NCBI GenBank assembly: GCA_964505325.1
Contig: CAZDHT010000008.1
Span: 1 to 47,323, forward strand
Source of the DNA: CAZDHT01 sp964505325
GTDB lineage: Bacteria > Planctomycetota > PUPC01
Direction: 5' to 3'
DNA length: 47,323 nucleotides
Made by a program: the position numbers and the translations under genes. Position 1 is the stretch's first letter; every line of letters starts with the position of its first letter. Below, piece after piece: positions 1-9,416 of this stretch. The notes below the pieces were generated by a model. It was not told where the DNA came from, made no database searches, and was given only the letters and a program-made list of their open reading frames with translations.

Positions 1-6
1 GTGTTT

Positions 7-52
7 GGCGGAAACCGGGACAGCCAGCGAGTGGCAGTCCCTGGTTTCCGCC
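7..52. repeat. Inverted repeat / hairpin, probable intergenic repeat
   Basis: The arms at 7-21 and 37-52 are complementary apart from one bulged T, giving a stem of about 15 bp around a 15-base loop. A related sequence in the opposite orientation occurs at 83-113, which suggests copies of a dispersed intergenic repeat. No U-run follows, so it is not a typical intrinsic terminator. Confidence 0.5.
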
Positions 53-82
53 GCTCGCGGCGCCGACACACCGGCGAAAAAC

Positions 83-113
83 GGTGACTGGCACCAGCGG
101 AGCGACCTGTCCC
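83..113. repeat. Second copy of the intergenic repeat motif
   Basis: This stretch shares the pattern GACTG-CAC...GC...TGTCCC with the reverse complement of the repeat at 17-41. The similarity is by eye and imperfect. The rest of 1-211 shows no convincing gene; an open frame at 5-412 lacks recognisable protein features. Confidence 0.3.
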
Positions 114-211
114 CCGAAGCCGGCACGGCGAAGGCGGGAGCGGAGACGTGCCCGTCACCGCTTTTCGCGTTCAGAATATCTACTCGGCACGACAGACCAG
201 CTCGCCGAGCC

Positions 212-240
212 TTGAAACGGGCCGGCAGCGAAACTATAAT
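212..240 (+). promoter_or_regulatory. Sigma-70-like promoter of the biosynthetic locus
   Basis: A -35 box TTGAAA (212-217) and a -10 box TATAAT (235-240) are separated by exactly 17 bases. Transcription should begin near 246-248, one to three bases before the GTG at 249, so the first mRNA would be leaderless or nearly so. No Shine-Dalgarno sequence precedes that GTG, which agrees with this reading. Confidence 0.65.
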
Positions 241-248
241 GTCGCGAC

Positions 249-1589
249 GTGAGCGGTCAGCAACTATATCCCGGACAGCCGCGGCGGCCGGGCCGGACCG
301 AAGAGAGCCTGAGCCCGGACGATATCGCGCGTCTTCTGGACGACGGTGTCGCCAGAACGGTCGCGTACGTCCACGCCAACTCGCCTTTCTATCGCGAGGT
401 TCTCGACAATGAGGGACTCTCGCCAGGTGACATCGCCTCGACCGAAGACCTGAAACGTGTTCCCCCCACCACGAAGCACGACATATCGAGGCACGGCCGG
501 CGGATGTGGTGCGTGCCGCCGGAGAAGATCGTCGACATCGTGACCACCAGCGGGACGACCGGGACACCGACGCTGTACCCCATGACCGAAGCCGACGTTC
601 ATCGCCTGGGCTACAACGAGTACCTGTCGTTCCGTTGCGCCGGCCTGACCCCTTCGGACGTGGTGTTGCTGGCGGTGACGATGGACAAATGCTTTATGGC
701 CGGGCTGGCGTATTTCGAGGGATTGCGGCAGATCGGGGCGGCGGCGGTGCGGGTCGGCTCCGGCTCCCCGGTGATGCTCTTGAACCTCGCCGAGCGGCTC
801 GGGGCGACCGCCATCGTCTCGGTGCCGTCGTTCCTGAAGCGAATTGCCAGCTACGCCGCGGAGGCCGGATTCGACCTGGCCGGTTCCACGGTGGAGAAGG
901 CCATTTGCATCGGCGAGCCGGTGCGGGGAGACGATTTCGAGTTGACCCCCCTCTGCCAGCAGCTTACCGAAGCGTGGGGGGCGACGCTGTACTCCACCTA
1001 CGGCGTGACGGAGGTCGCCACGTCGTTGTGCGAGTGCGATGCGGGCCAGGGGGGGCATCTCCATCCCGAATTGCTCCACATCGAAATCCTTGACGAGCAG
1101 GGCTCGCCGGTCCCCGACGGTCAGGTCGGCGAGGTCGCGGCGACAACGATCGGGGTGGAGGCGCTGCCGCTGTTGCGTTTCCGGACGGGCGACCTGGCGT
1201 TCATGCTGCGCGACCGGTGCCCATGCGGCCGCTGGACGCCGCGCCTCGGTCCCATCGCGGGCCGAAAGAACCAGATGATGAAAATCAAGGGGACGACTGT
1301 GTTCCCCGCCGCTGTGGTGAAGGCGCTCGACTCCGTGGAGGGAATCATCAGCTACGTGATGGTCGCCACGTCGCCGGCGCCGCTCGAAGATGAATTGGAG
1401 ATCGTCGTCGCCGTGGAGGGCAGCGAGGCTGGAGTTTGCCAACGCATTCGCGACGCGCTGCGGGGCTCGCTGAAGGTCACGCCATCCGTCCGCGCGGCCC
1501 CCGTCGGAGACGTCCTGCGCCTGCAAGACGCTGAGAACTCGCGGAAGAAACGGGTGTTCGTGGATCGCCGACAGAGCCAGACCGAGTGA
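249..1589 (+). CDS. PaaK-like acid:CoA/ACP ligase (ANL superfamily)
   Basis: This 446-residue protein resembles phenylacetate-CoA ligases, which adenylate a carboxylic acid and pass it to CoA or a carrier protein. The phosphate loop TTSGTTGTPTLYP begins near residue 99, and YGVTEVATSLCE followed by a Cys/His-rich turn matches the PaaK-type acyl-site and metal region. RTGDL and CPCGR lie further on, and the C-terminal domain carries the flexible lysine region. It is the first gene of the locus, next to a promoter, and the next gene overlaps its stop. In aryl-polyene clusters such a ligase activates the starter acid, so that role is inferred here; the substrate is unknown. GTG 249 is the only start that leaves the N-terminal helix (SPDDIARLLDDG) intact. 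Confidence 0.8.
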   Translation: MSGQQLYPGQPRRPGRTEESLSPDDIARLLDDGVARTVAYVHANSPFYREVLDNEGLSPGDIASTEDLKRVPPTTKHDISRHGRRMWCVPPEKIVDIVTTSGTTGTPTLYPMTEADVHRLGYNEYLSFRCAGLTPSDVVLLAVTMDKCFMAGLAYFEGLRQIGAAAVRVGSGSPVMLLNLAERLGATAIVSVPSFLKRIASYAAEAGFDLAGSTVEKAICIGEPVRGDDFELTPLCQQLTEAWGATLYSTYGVTEVATSLCECDAGQGGHLHPELLHIEILDEQGSPVPDGQVGEVAATTIGVEALPLLRFRTGDLAFMLRDRCPCGRWTPRLGPIAGRKNQMMKIKGTTVFPAAVVKALDSVEGIISYVMVATSPAPLEDELEIVVAVEGSEAGVCQRIRDALRGSLKVTPSVRAAPVGDVLRLQDAENSRKKRVFVDRRQSQTE

Positions 1590-2845
1590 TGACGACCAAA
1601 GAAGCCAAGCCGCAGTGCAACGTCGCCGTCATTCTGCCGACCTACAATAACCAGCCTACCGTTGCGGGAGTCATCTCCGAGGTCCTGGCCGTGACCGGTC
1701 ATGTCATTATCGTCGACGACGGCTCCACCGATGGGACCGCAGATGTTCTGAGCGGATTATCTGAGATTACCGTCGTGACCCACGAGCGCAATCTCGGGAA
1801 AGGGGCGGCGCTGGCAGCCGGTTTTGCGCGCGCCGCCGAGATGGGTTTTACGCACGCGATCACGATGGACACTGACGGCCAGCACCTCGCGTCAGATATC
1901 CCCCGGTTCATCGCTGCGATCGAGGCCAACCCGGACGCGCTGGTGGTCGGGGTCCGCGACCTCTCCGGCAGCGCGGCCCGGCGCAAGAGCCGCATTCTGC
2001 GGGCAAACTCGAACTTCTGGGTATGGGTGCACACGAAGAAGTGGATCCGCGACACGCAGAGCGGCTTCCGCGCCTATCCCCTGGCGCCGATTCTGGAGCT
2101 CCGCCTGAAGACCAAGCGGTACGACTTCGAGGTCGAGGCGCTGGTCAAGGCCATGTGGTCGGGGCTGCAAGTGGTGGAATTGCCGATCGACGTCCGCTAT
2201 GACACGGAGAGTCATTCCCACTTCCGGCCGTTTCAGGATTTCGCCCTCGTAACGCACCTCAACGGGTGTCTGTTCGCCCAGCGCCTGATTATGCCGGCTT
2301 CGCTGCGGCGGGTGTATTACCGCAAGGACTTTTACCGCAAGCCGAAGCGCCAGGTCATCCAGGAATTGATCCAGGGCGCCGTCTTGCAGGAGAGCGGTTC
2401 TCCACTGGCCTTTGCCGCGTGCATCGGGATCGGCGTCTGCTTTGGCGTTTTGCCGATCTGGGGCTTCCAGATGGCCGCCGCCATCATCGTGGCACACAAG
2501 CTGCGGCTGAGCAAGCCGTTGGTGGTCGTCGCGTCGAACATCTCCATTCCGCTCATGATCCCGTTTGTTCTGTACGCCAGCCTGATCGCCGGCCGGCTTG
2601 TTTTGACCGGCCACGCCGACTGGTCGCTGTGGCACAGCGGCGTAACGCTCATCACGGTGTGGGACTATGCCATTGAATACATGGTCGGCGCCGTGATCCT
2701 GGCCGTCGTCGCCGGCCTGGCGGCCGCCGTCATCTCCTATCTCTTCGCGCGGGCCGTACTGGCACTGCGGCGGAGGTACCGCTCGTGCAACCAGGCACCC
2801 ACCGCTGGCGGGTCATCGGAGCCGTCGCGACCGTCTTCGTCCTGA
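1586..2845 (+). CDS. Family 2 glycosyltransferase fused to DUF2062 membrane domain
   Basis: Residues 1-230 form a GT-A family 2 glycosyltransferase of the dolichyl-phosphate-mannose synthase type: PTYNN near residue 14, IIVDDGSTDGT with Asp44-Asp45, and the metal-binding DTD at 95-97. Residues of about 265-400 match DUF2062 (SPLAFAACIGIGVCFGVLPI) with several hydrophobic segments, so the enzyme is membrane-anchored. The start is GTG 1586 or ATG 1589, overlapping the ligase stop; the 3' end overlaps the MMPL gene by 61 bases. Ape-type clusters often carry a glycosyltransferase of this kind. It probably adds a sugar to the lipid product or its carrier; donor and acceptor cannot be read from the sequence. 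Confidence 0.82.
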   Translation: MMTTKEAKPQCNVAVILPTYNNQPTVAGVISEVLAVTGHVIIVDDGSTDGTADVLSGLSEITVVTHERNLGKGAALAAGFARAAEMGFTHAITMDTDGQHLASDIPRFIAAIEANPDALVVGVRDLSGSAARRKSRILRANSNFWVWVHTKKWIRDTQSGFRAYPLAPILELRLKTKRYDFEVEALVKAMWSGLQVVELPIDVRYDTESHSHFRPFQDFALVTHLNGCLFAQRLIMPASLRRVYYRKDFYRKPKRQVIQELIQGAVLQESGSPLAFAACIGIGVCFGVLPIWGFQMAAAIIVAHKLRLSKPLVVVASNISIPLMIPFVLYASLIAGRLVLTGHADWSLWHSGVTLITVWDYAIEYMVGAVILAVVAGLAAAVISYLFARAVLALRRRYRSCNQAPTAGGSSEPSRPSSS

Positions 2846-5800
2846 GCGCGGTGTTGACACCGCGCCTCCGGATGGACGAAGACGTCACGGCCATGCTTCC
2901 CGACACCGACCCGGTCGTCAACAACTACCGGCTGATCGCCACTAGCTTCCACGCGGTGGACGATCTCTACATCGATGTCGGCGTTGTTTCCGACAAGCCC
3001 GACGCAGAGGCGCACGCCCTTGCGGTGGCGGACAGGCTGCACGAACATCTGCAGCAGTTGGGCCTCTTCAAGGAAATCTGCTACCGCACTCCACCGGAGC
3101 ATATGCTGAAGGCGCTCGAGACGCTGACCACACACCGGGCGCGACTTCTGTCGGATCACGATCTGTCGGCGGTCGCCGAGCGGCTGACGCCGAGGGCGAT
3201 TGGCCGCCGCCTTGCGGCGGCAAAACGCGCGCTGATCGAGCCTTCGGGTCCGTTTGTCCGTGACCAGATCCGGCGCGATCCGCTGGGGATTGACGAGCCT
3301 GTGCTGGCCGGCTTGGAGGGCTTGGCCCGCGAGGGCGGGGGCACGGCTCAGATCGTCGACGGGCGCATCCAGAGCAAAGACGGAAAGCACATCCTGATGA
3401 TCGCCACGCCGCGGTTCCGGGCGATGGACACCAAGCGGGGTGAGGGGGTGGTGGCGGCGGTCGAGGCGGCGCGGGCCGAGGCGCTCCGGGCCGCGCCAGG
3501 CGGCGACGTGCGCATCAGCTTTGTGGGGGGCCACCGGTCGGCGTTTGAGAACGCCAGCACGATCAAGGGTGACGTGAAACGAACGATGCTGGCCACGTCG
3601 ATCGCGATCCTGGTCCTGGGCATCCTGTTCTTTCGCCGACCCCTTTTCGTCGCACTGGTCTTTCTTCCCGCCGCGTTCGGCATGGCCTGTTCCGTGACCG
3701 TTTTCGGGCTGTTGGACCCGCTGATCTCCGCCGTAGTGATCGGCTGCGGCGCGGTGCTCATCGGCATTGCCGTCGATTACGGCGTACACGTTCTATACCG
3801 GCTCGACAACCCGGAAGGCGAGCTCCTCGAACCGAAGGCATGCGTGCGTTCGATGCTGCTGCCGCTCGTGATGGGCTCGTGTACAACCATCGGCGGGCTG
3901 CTCTGTCTCGTGTTTTCCTCGCTGCCGGGCCAGCGGCAGACCGGGCTGTTTGCGGCGGTCGGGATCCTCGGGGCGGTTGGGTTCGCGATCCTCGCCCTTC
4001 CGCACTTCCTCCCCCGGGGGCCGCAGAGGCGCCGGAAGCGCGTGATTCCGCTGGCCTCGTATTGCCGCGCCCTTCTGGCGTGGCGGGCGCGCCACCGCAA
4101 GCTCGCCGTCGTCGCGCTGCTTGCCGCGCTGGCGGTGGGCGTCGTCGGCCTGCCCTCCTTGCGGTTCGAGGGGGACGTGGAGTCGCTCAACTACAACACG
4201 CCCGGCAACCGAAGCGACATCGAGCTCATCCAGCAGGTCTGGCGCGATTCTGCTCCCACCGTCGTCGGGGCTCGCGGCCCCGAACTCCAAGACGCCCTTG
4301 AAGCCAACGACCGCCTGTTCCCCACGCTGGGGGCGCTGAAGCAGGAGGGTAAGATCGCGAGCTTGTCCTCTCTTGCGCCGATCCTGCCGTCCGCGAAAAC
4401 ACAGGGACAGAACCACCGGCGCTGGAAGGCATTCTGGTCGGACGAGCGTCGTGCCGCGGTGAAAGCGGAAATGAAGAAGGCCGGCGACGCGCTTGGCTTC
4501 TCGGCAGCGGCGTTCCAGCCCTTCCACGAAAGCCTTGAAGGCTCTGAGAAGCCCCTCAAGCGCGCCGATTTCGAGGGCACCGCTCTGGACAGGCTGATCG
4601 GGAGCCGGATCGTGCGGAAGGACGGTGAGGTCTTTGTGTTCACCATGCTCTCGATTCCCGGAGAGTTGACGTCGCAAGAGGTCCTCGCGCGCATCCGGTC
4701 GGTGCTGCCCGGCGCCGTCATCTGGAACGGCAAAGAGTTCGGCAGGCACATGACACGGCTCGTCCGCGCCCAACTGGACAAGCTGATCATCATCGCCGCC
4801 ATCGTGATGGCGTTCTGTCTTTACCTTTTTCTTGGGCGGGTGGAGCTGGTCATTACGGCGCTGCTGCCGATCTGTTTCAGCATGCTGCTGACGCTCGGCC
4901 TGCTTGGTCTGTTCGGCGTTCCCGTCAATCTGATCGGCAGTCTTTTCGTGGTGTTCGCTTTTGGCGTGGGGCTCGACTACAGCATTTTCCTGCTGAGCAC
5001 CGCCCTGGCCCGCCACCGGGGCCGCGAGAGCCACGAGGCCACCACGTATGGCTCGGTGCTGATCTGTGCGATGACCACGATGTGCGGCTTCGTCGCGATG
5101 ATCTTTGCCCGCCATCCGGCGCTGTTCTCGATCGGCGTGACCGGCACCATCGGCATGGCGTCGAGCCTGTTTTGCAGCGTTCTGATGGTGCCGATGATGG
5201 CCGACTGGTTGCTGCCGGGCGAACGCCGAGAGGGGACCCCGTCTCTGAAGACGATTGGCGGCGCGCTGTGGGCGTTTGTCTATCTGGTCGGCCCGGTCCT
5301 CTTCTACGTCTGCGTCCTCCGGTTCGTGATCATGCTGCGCTACCGTCGGGACCCCGCCGCGCGGGCGCGATTCGCCCGCCGGTTTGCCCACCTCGGCGCC
5401 GCCGGCCTGCTGCGTTTCTTCCCTTACCGGGACAGTCGGCGTATCTACGTCGGCGCCGATCCGGAGGCGTTTCGGCCCCCCGGCGTCATCGTCAGTAACC
5501 ATCTGGCGCCGTTCGACATCATGGTCGTGCTCGCGCTGCCTACGGAGATGGCCATGGTGGTGAAGTCCTGGGTGTGGAAGGCCCCGCTCATGGGCCGGCT
5601 GGTCCGTGACGCAGGCTTCGTGCTGGCGGAGCCCGGCGACTCCGAGGCGGTCCTGGTCCGCGGCGCCCGGCTCCTCGAGCAGGGGGTGCCCGTGATGGTC
5701 TTCCCGGAATCAACCCGCTCGCCGGACGGACGTATGCGCCGCTTCCACATGGGTGCCTTCGAGCTGGCCGCGCGCACGGGGAGCGACATTATTCCGGTGG

Positions 5801-6642
5801 TGCTGAGCAACACCCAGTCCTGCACGCCACGCAAGGCGTTCTGGGTCGGCGACCACCAGTGCGTCATCCGCGTCCTGCCGCGCGTGACGCCCCAAGCCTT
5901 TGACTACCGTCAGGGGGCCAGGGCGCTCGCCAGGCACGTCAAGGAAAAGATGGTGGCGTTCCAGCACGCGGATTGGCGCCTCGCCCAGGACGGGGAATCG
6001 TTCTGGCACAACATCCGCTCCCTCTACAACTACCGCGGGGTGTACGCCGAGAGGTACATCCGATGGAAGCTTCGGCTGGATCCGATCTTCCGGCACGTCG
6101 ACGAACTCATTCCGGAAGAGGGCGCAGTGCTTGATCTCGGCTGTGGCTACGGCCTGATGTCGAACATCCTGGCGCGGAAGTCTCTGCGCCGGCAAGTCCT
6201 GGGCGTCGACTTCGACGAGCGCAAGATCGCAGTGGCACGCTGCACGGCGGCCGGGGCACTGGACCTGAAGTTCGAACTCCGGGATCTGTTCGAATGGGAT
6301 TTCCCTCCCGCGGACGCCGTTGTGCTGGTAGATGTTCTCCACTACTGGCAGCGCGACGGTCAACGCCGCATCATCTCGAAGGCGGCCGCCTGCCTGGGCC
6401 GCGGGGGGACCGTGCTCTTCCGGGATGTGTGCCGGACGGATACCTGGCGCCATCGGATCACCGCGTGGTCCGAGCGCTTCTCCACTGCCAGCAGCCACAA
6501 CCGGCCCGGGCAGGGGCTCCATTTCGCGGACCGTGACTTCTACGTGCAAGCGTTCGCGGAAGAGGGGCTCGAACTCGACGCGGAGCCGCCGGACCTCGCC
6601 CCCGGCTCTGACGTGGTCATGGTGTTCCGGAAGGGGACGTGA
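2785..6642 (+). CDS. MMPL/RND exporter fused to PlsC acyltransferase and SAM methyltransferase
   Basis: This 1285-residue protein has three parts. Residues 1 to about 800 are an MMPL/RND lipid exporter with two repeats, each one membrane helix, a large periplasmic loop (about 26-255 and 465-650) and a five-helix bundle. Residues of about 870-1065 are a PlsC-type acyltransferase, with the HX4D box NHLAPFD near 905 and FPESTRS near 973. Residues of about 1080-1285 are a class I methyltransferase with the SAM loop LDLGCGYG near 1119. Ape clusters have these three activities, usually as separate proteins. The fusion suggests that acylation, methylation and export of one lipid are coupled at the inner membrane. 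The GTG at 2785 lies inside the preceding gene. I see no frameshift or internal stop. Confidence 0.85.
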   Translation: MQPGTHRWRVIGAVATVFVLSAVLTPRLRMDEDVTAMLPDTDPVVNNYRLIATSFHAVDDLYIDVGVVSDKPDAEAHALAVADRLHEHLQQLGLFKEICYRTPPEHMLKALETLTTHRARLLSDHDLSAVAERLTPRAIGRRLAAAKRALIEPSGPFVRDQIRRDPLGIDEPVLAGLEGLAREGGGTAQIVDGRIQSKDGKHILMIATPRFRAMDTKRGEGVVAAVEAARAEALRAAPGGDVRISFVGGHRSAFENASTIKGDVKRTMLATSIAILVLGILFFRRPLFVALVFLPAAFGMACSVTVFGLLDPLISAVVIGCGAVLIGIAVDYGVHVLYRLDNPEGELLEPKACVRSMLLPLVMGSCTTIGGLLCLVFSSLPGQRQTGLFAAVGILGAVGFAILALPHFLPRGPQRRRKRVIPLASYCRALLAWRARHRKLAVVALLAALAVGVVGLPSLRFEGDVESLNYNTPGNRSDIELIQQVWRDSAPTVVGARGPELQDALEANDRLFPTLGALKQEGKIASLSSLAPILPSAKTQGQNHRRWKAFWSDERRAAVKAEMKKAGDALGFSAAAFQPFHESLEGSEKPLKRADFEGTALDRLIGSRIVRKDGEVFVFTMLSIPGELTSQEVLARIRSVLPGAVIWNGKEFGRHMTRLVRAQLDKLIIIAAIVMAFCLYLFLGRVELVITALLPICFSMLLTLGLLGLFGVPVNLIGSLFVVFAFGVGLDYSIFLLSTALARHRGRESHEATTYGSVLICAMTTMCGFVAMIFARHPALFSIGVTGTIGMASSLFCSVLMVPMMADWLLPGERREGTPSLKTIGGALWAFVYLVGPVLFYVCVLRFVIMLRYRRDPAARARFARRFAHLGAAGLLRFFPYRDSRRIYVGADPEAFRPPGVIVSNHLAPFDIMVVLALPTEMAMVVKSWVWKAPLMGRLVRDAGFVLAEPGDSEAVLVRGARLLEQGVPVMVFPESTRSPDGRMRRFHMGAFELAARTGSDIIPVVLSNTQSCTPRKAFWVGDHQCVIRVLPRVTPQAFDYRQGARALARHVKEKMVAFQHADWRLAQDGESFWHNIRSLYNYRGVYAERYIRWKLRLDPIFRHVDELIPEEGAVLDLGCGYGLMSNILARKSLRRQVLGVDFDERKIAVARCTAAGALDLKFELRDLFEWDFPPADAVVLVDVLHYWQRDGQRRIISKAAACLGRGGTVLFRDVCRTDTWRHRITAWSERFSTASSHNRPGQGLHFADRDFYVQAFAEEGLELDAEPPDLAPGSDVVMVFRKGT

Positions 6643-8150
6643 TGCGATATGACACTGTGGTGGTGGGCTCGGGCGTGGCCGGGATGACGGCCGCAGCGAT
6701 TCTGGCGAAGGAGGGTCACAAGGTCCTCGTCCTTGAACAGCACGCTAGGCCCGGCGGGCTGATGCAGATGTTCCGCCGCGGCTCCTGTCTGTTTCCGACC
6801 GGCGTTCGGACCGTGGGCGCGCTGGGGCCGGGCCAGATTCTGTGGCGGTACTTCAAGTACATCGGGGTGCTCGACCACCTCCGCCTGGTCGCCCTGGATA
6901 AAGAGGGGTCTATCGAGTATGCGTTCCCAGGGATGAGCTTCCTGGTGCCCTGGGGCCAGGACGAGTTTCGTGCTCGGCTTATTGACCAGTTCCCTGCCGA
7001 GCAAGCGGCGGTGACCCGGTTCTTCGCCGACATGCGGCGCGTCGTCGCCAAGTTCCCGCTGTACAATCTCCGGGTCGGCATCGAGAATCCCCCGATCGAG
7101 TTCCAGGAGCAGTCTCTCGGGCGGTACCTGGACGGCCTGACGCGCTGCCGGGAGCTTAAGGCCATCCTCACCGGCATCAATCCGTTTTACGGCATGAGCC
7201 CGTCAGAGTGCCCGGTGTACACCCACTTCCTCGTACAGGACTCATTCCTGAGCAGCGCCTGGCGGTTTGATGAGTCTGAGGTCTCGCTGGTGGAGGGGAT
7301 GATGAGGGCCGTGCGGGCGGTCGGCGGTGAAGTGCGGTGCGGGGCGCGCGTCGCGGCCATCGAGAGCGCGGGCGGCCGCGTGAGCGCCGTGCAGTTGGCG
7401 GATGGCGAACAGATCGAAGCGGCCATCGTGGTTTTCACGGGCCATCCCAAGCAGCTTCCGACCCTTTGCCAGAGCGGGGTTCTTCGGCCGGCGTTCAGAC
7501 AGCGCCTGCTCGACCAGCCGGAGACCCCCGGCGTGTTCGGCGCCGCCATCGCCTGGGAGCATTCCGATTGTTTACTTTCGCGGCGGGACTCGCTAGTATA
7601 CCAAGGCTGGAACACAGACGGGCAGTACGAGCAGCGCGCTCTGCTGAAAGGTGAAACGCCACACTTGGTGATGTGCAGCGCTTGCCCGAACAGGGCATAC
7701 CCCGAAGGGGCGCGCCGGACATACTCGGTGGTAGGTCTGTCCATTACGTCCGATGACGAGTGGAGGCCGTGGCGCGGGAGCCGGACGGGCTCGCGGACGA
7801 AAGACTACGAATCGCACAAGCACGCCCTTGCCCAGCGGGTGCTGTCCGTAATCCAACAGAAATGGCCGGAGGCAGCCGACAAGATGCACATCGTAGACAG
7901 CTTCTCTCCGCTGACGTTTCGGGATTACACCATGTCGCCGGTCGGCAGCGCATTTGGCATCAAGAAGTCGGTGACGACCCGCCTGGCTGGCAGGATCGCG
8001 GCAGCCACCCGGCTGAAGGGCCTGTTTCTTGCCGGTCAGAGCGTGATCCTGTCCGGTGTCGTGGGGACGGTGATCAGCAGTGTCAAAGCCTGCGCGGAGA
8101 TCCTGGGGCGGCGGCACCTCCTCGAGCGAATTGCGAGGGAGACCGGATGA
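6639..8150 (+). CDS. CrtI/retinol-saturase-like FAD oxidoreductase
   Basis: About 503 residues. The N-terminus has the dinucleotide-binding fold TVVVGSGVAGMTAAAILA ending in the acidic LVLEQ, followed by RPGG as in phytoene desaturases and all-trans-retinol 13,14-reductases. The C-terminal FAD-closing motif GLFLAGQSVILSGVVGTV is intact. Such enzymes add or remove hydrogen across polyene double bonds, which fits a pathway without an enoyl reductase. Start is GTG 6639 or ATG 6642, overlapping the exporter stop; its own stop overlaps the next ketosynthase start. Whether it desaturates, saturates or isomerises cannot be decided from sequence. Confidence 0.8.
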   Translation: MMRYDTVVVGSGVAGMTAAAILAKEGHKVLVLEQHARPGGLMQMFRRGSCLFPTGVRTVGALGPGQILWRYFKYIGVLDHLRLVALDKEGSIEYAFPGMSFLVPWGQDEFRARLIDQFPAEQAAVTRFFADMRRVVAKFPLYNLRVGIENPPIEFQEQSLGRYLDGLTRCRELKAILTGINPFYGMSPSECPVYTHFLVQDSFLSSAWRFDESEVSLVEGMMRAVRAVGGEVRCGARVAAIESAGGRVSAVQLADGEQIEAAIVVFTGHPKQLPTLCQSGVLRPAFRQRLLDQPETPGVFGAAIAWEHSDCLLSRRDSLVYQGWNTDGQYEQRALLKGETPHLVMCSACPNRAYPEGARRTYSVVGLSITSDDEWRPWRGSRTGSRTKDYESHKHALAQRVLSVIQQKWPEAADKMHIVDSFSPLTFRDYTMSPVGSAFGIKKSVTTRLAGRIAAATRLKGLFLAGQSVILSGVVGTVISSVKACAEILGRRHLLERIARETG

Positions 8151-9415
8151 GTCCAGCGACGAGTCCAGGCTCCGGCAAGCCCGGTCGAGCCGGCGGGCGG
8201 CGGGTGGTAATCACGGGAGCGGGGATCGTGTCCCCCATCGGCAACGACATGGACTCCGTCAAGGCGGCGCTCCTGGAGGGGAAAACCGGCGTCAAGCTCG
8301 TGCCGGAGTGGAGGAGCGTGTTGGGTCTGCGGAGCCACGTGGCGGGCGTGGTAGAAGGCATCGATCCCAAACGGATCCCGCGCCGCTATCGCCGCACGAT
8401 GGGCCGGATGGCCGTCCTGGGCACGTTTGCCGCGCAGGACGCCGCAGCGGACGCCGGTCTCGACGAACACACGTTGACCTCCGAACGAACCGGAATCATG
8501 CTGGCCTCGACCACGGGATCGCCGGCCCACTACGAAACGTTCTTCGGCAACTACGTCAGCACCGGCGGGATCCTCGGGCAGGAAGGCACACTGTTCATGC
8601 GAGTGATGAGCCACACCGTGGCGGCGAACGTGGCGGCCGTGCTGGGGGTGCGCGGCCGGGTCTTGGCCCCGTGCGCCGCCTGCGCGTCTTCCACTCAGGC
8701 CATCGGAATCGGCTTCGAAACCATCAAGGAGGGACACCAAGACGTGGTGCTCTGCGGCGGCGCGGAAGAACTTCACCCCGTTACCGCGGGCATATTCGAC
8801 GTCGTGCATGCCGCCTCCAGGAACTACAACGACACTCCCGAGCGCACGCCGCGCCCCTTCGACCGGGATCGTGACGGACTGGTGGTGGGCGAGGGCGCCG
8901 CGGTGGTTGTGCTCGAGGAATACAACCGCGCCCGTCAACGAGGCGCACGGATTCGTGCCGAACTGCTCGGTTGGGCCACCGGCTGTGACTCGCGGCACAT
9001 GACCCAACCCAGCAAGGAAGGGATGCTTCTCTGCATGCAGCAAGCGGCCCGTTCGGCCGGCATTTCCGCCACGGAACTGGACTACATCTGCGGCCACGCC
9101 ACCGGGACCCCCCTCGGCGTTGTGGCGTAGGCCGTGGCCACGCGCGCCTTCGCCGGCGACGCCGTGCCGATCAGTTCTCTCAAGGGCTACATGGGGCACA
9201 CGTTGGCGGCCTGCGGCTCGGTGGAGGTCATCTGCTGCCTGTTGATGTTGCAGGACGGGTTTCTGGCGCCCACGCGCAACCTGGATAACGTCGCCGAAGG
9301 TTGCGATGGTATCGCCCACGTGCGGGAAGTAACCGGGTCGTCACTCCGGGCAGTCATGAGCAGCAACTTCGCCTTCGGCGGCGTAAATGCTTCGTTGGTT
9401 CTCGGGAAGATGTAA
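8147..9415 (+). pseudogene. FabF-type ketosynthase interrupted by an in-frame TAG
   Basis: The frame encodes a complete 422-codon KAS II-type condensing enzyme except for TAG at 9128-9130 (codon 328). Before the stop are the nucleophile Cys179 in AACASS and the first His317 in GHATGTPLG; after it is the second catalytic His351 in KGYMGHTLAACG. The three other complete ketosynthases in this window have Glu at the aligned position (GDHVEA, NDAMEA, NDLAEA), so GAG to TAG is the simplest explanation. Termination there removes a catalytic residue and should inactivate the enzyme. Genes at 12589, 16886 and 37577 use TAG as a normal stop, so genome-wide recoding is unlikely. Everything else, including overlap with the upstream gene, looks intact, so a recent mutation or an assembly error is likely. 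Confidence 0.8.
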
Positions 9416-9416
9416 C

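Noticed and set aside
5..412. Open frame of 135 codons at the left edge
   Set aside because: It runs through the repeat and promoter and into the ligase in another frame, with no recognisable protein.
3793..5502. Long minus-strand frame of 569 codons
   Set aside because: It is opposite the MMPL exporter, has low-complexity Arg/His/Gln-rich composition and no domain. Similar shadows at 2737-3789, 12445-14175, 21609-23537 and 40823-42754 are rejected for the same reason.
9128..9130. TAG as a recoded sense codon
   Set aside because: TAG ends several other genes in the window (12589, 16886, 37577), and this codon is Glu in the paralogues. Nonsense mutation or error is simpler.
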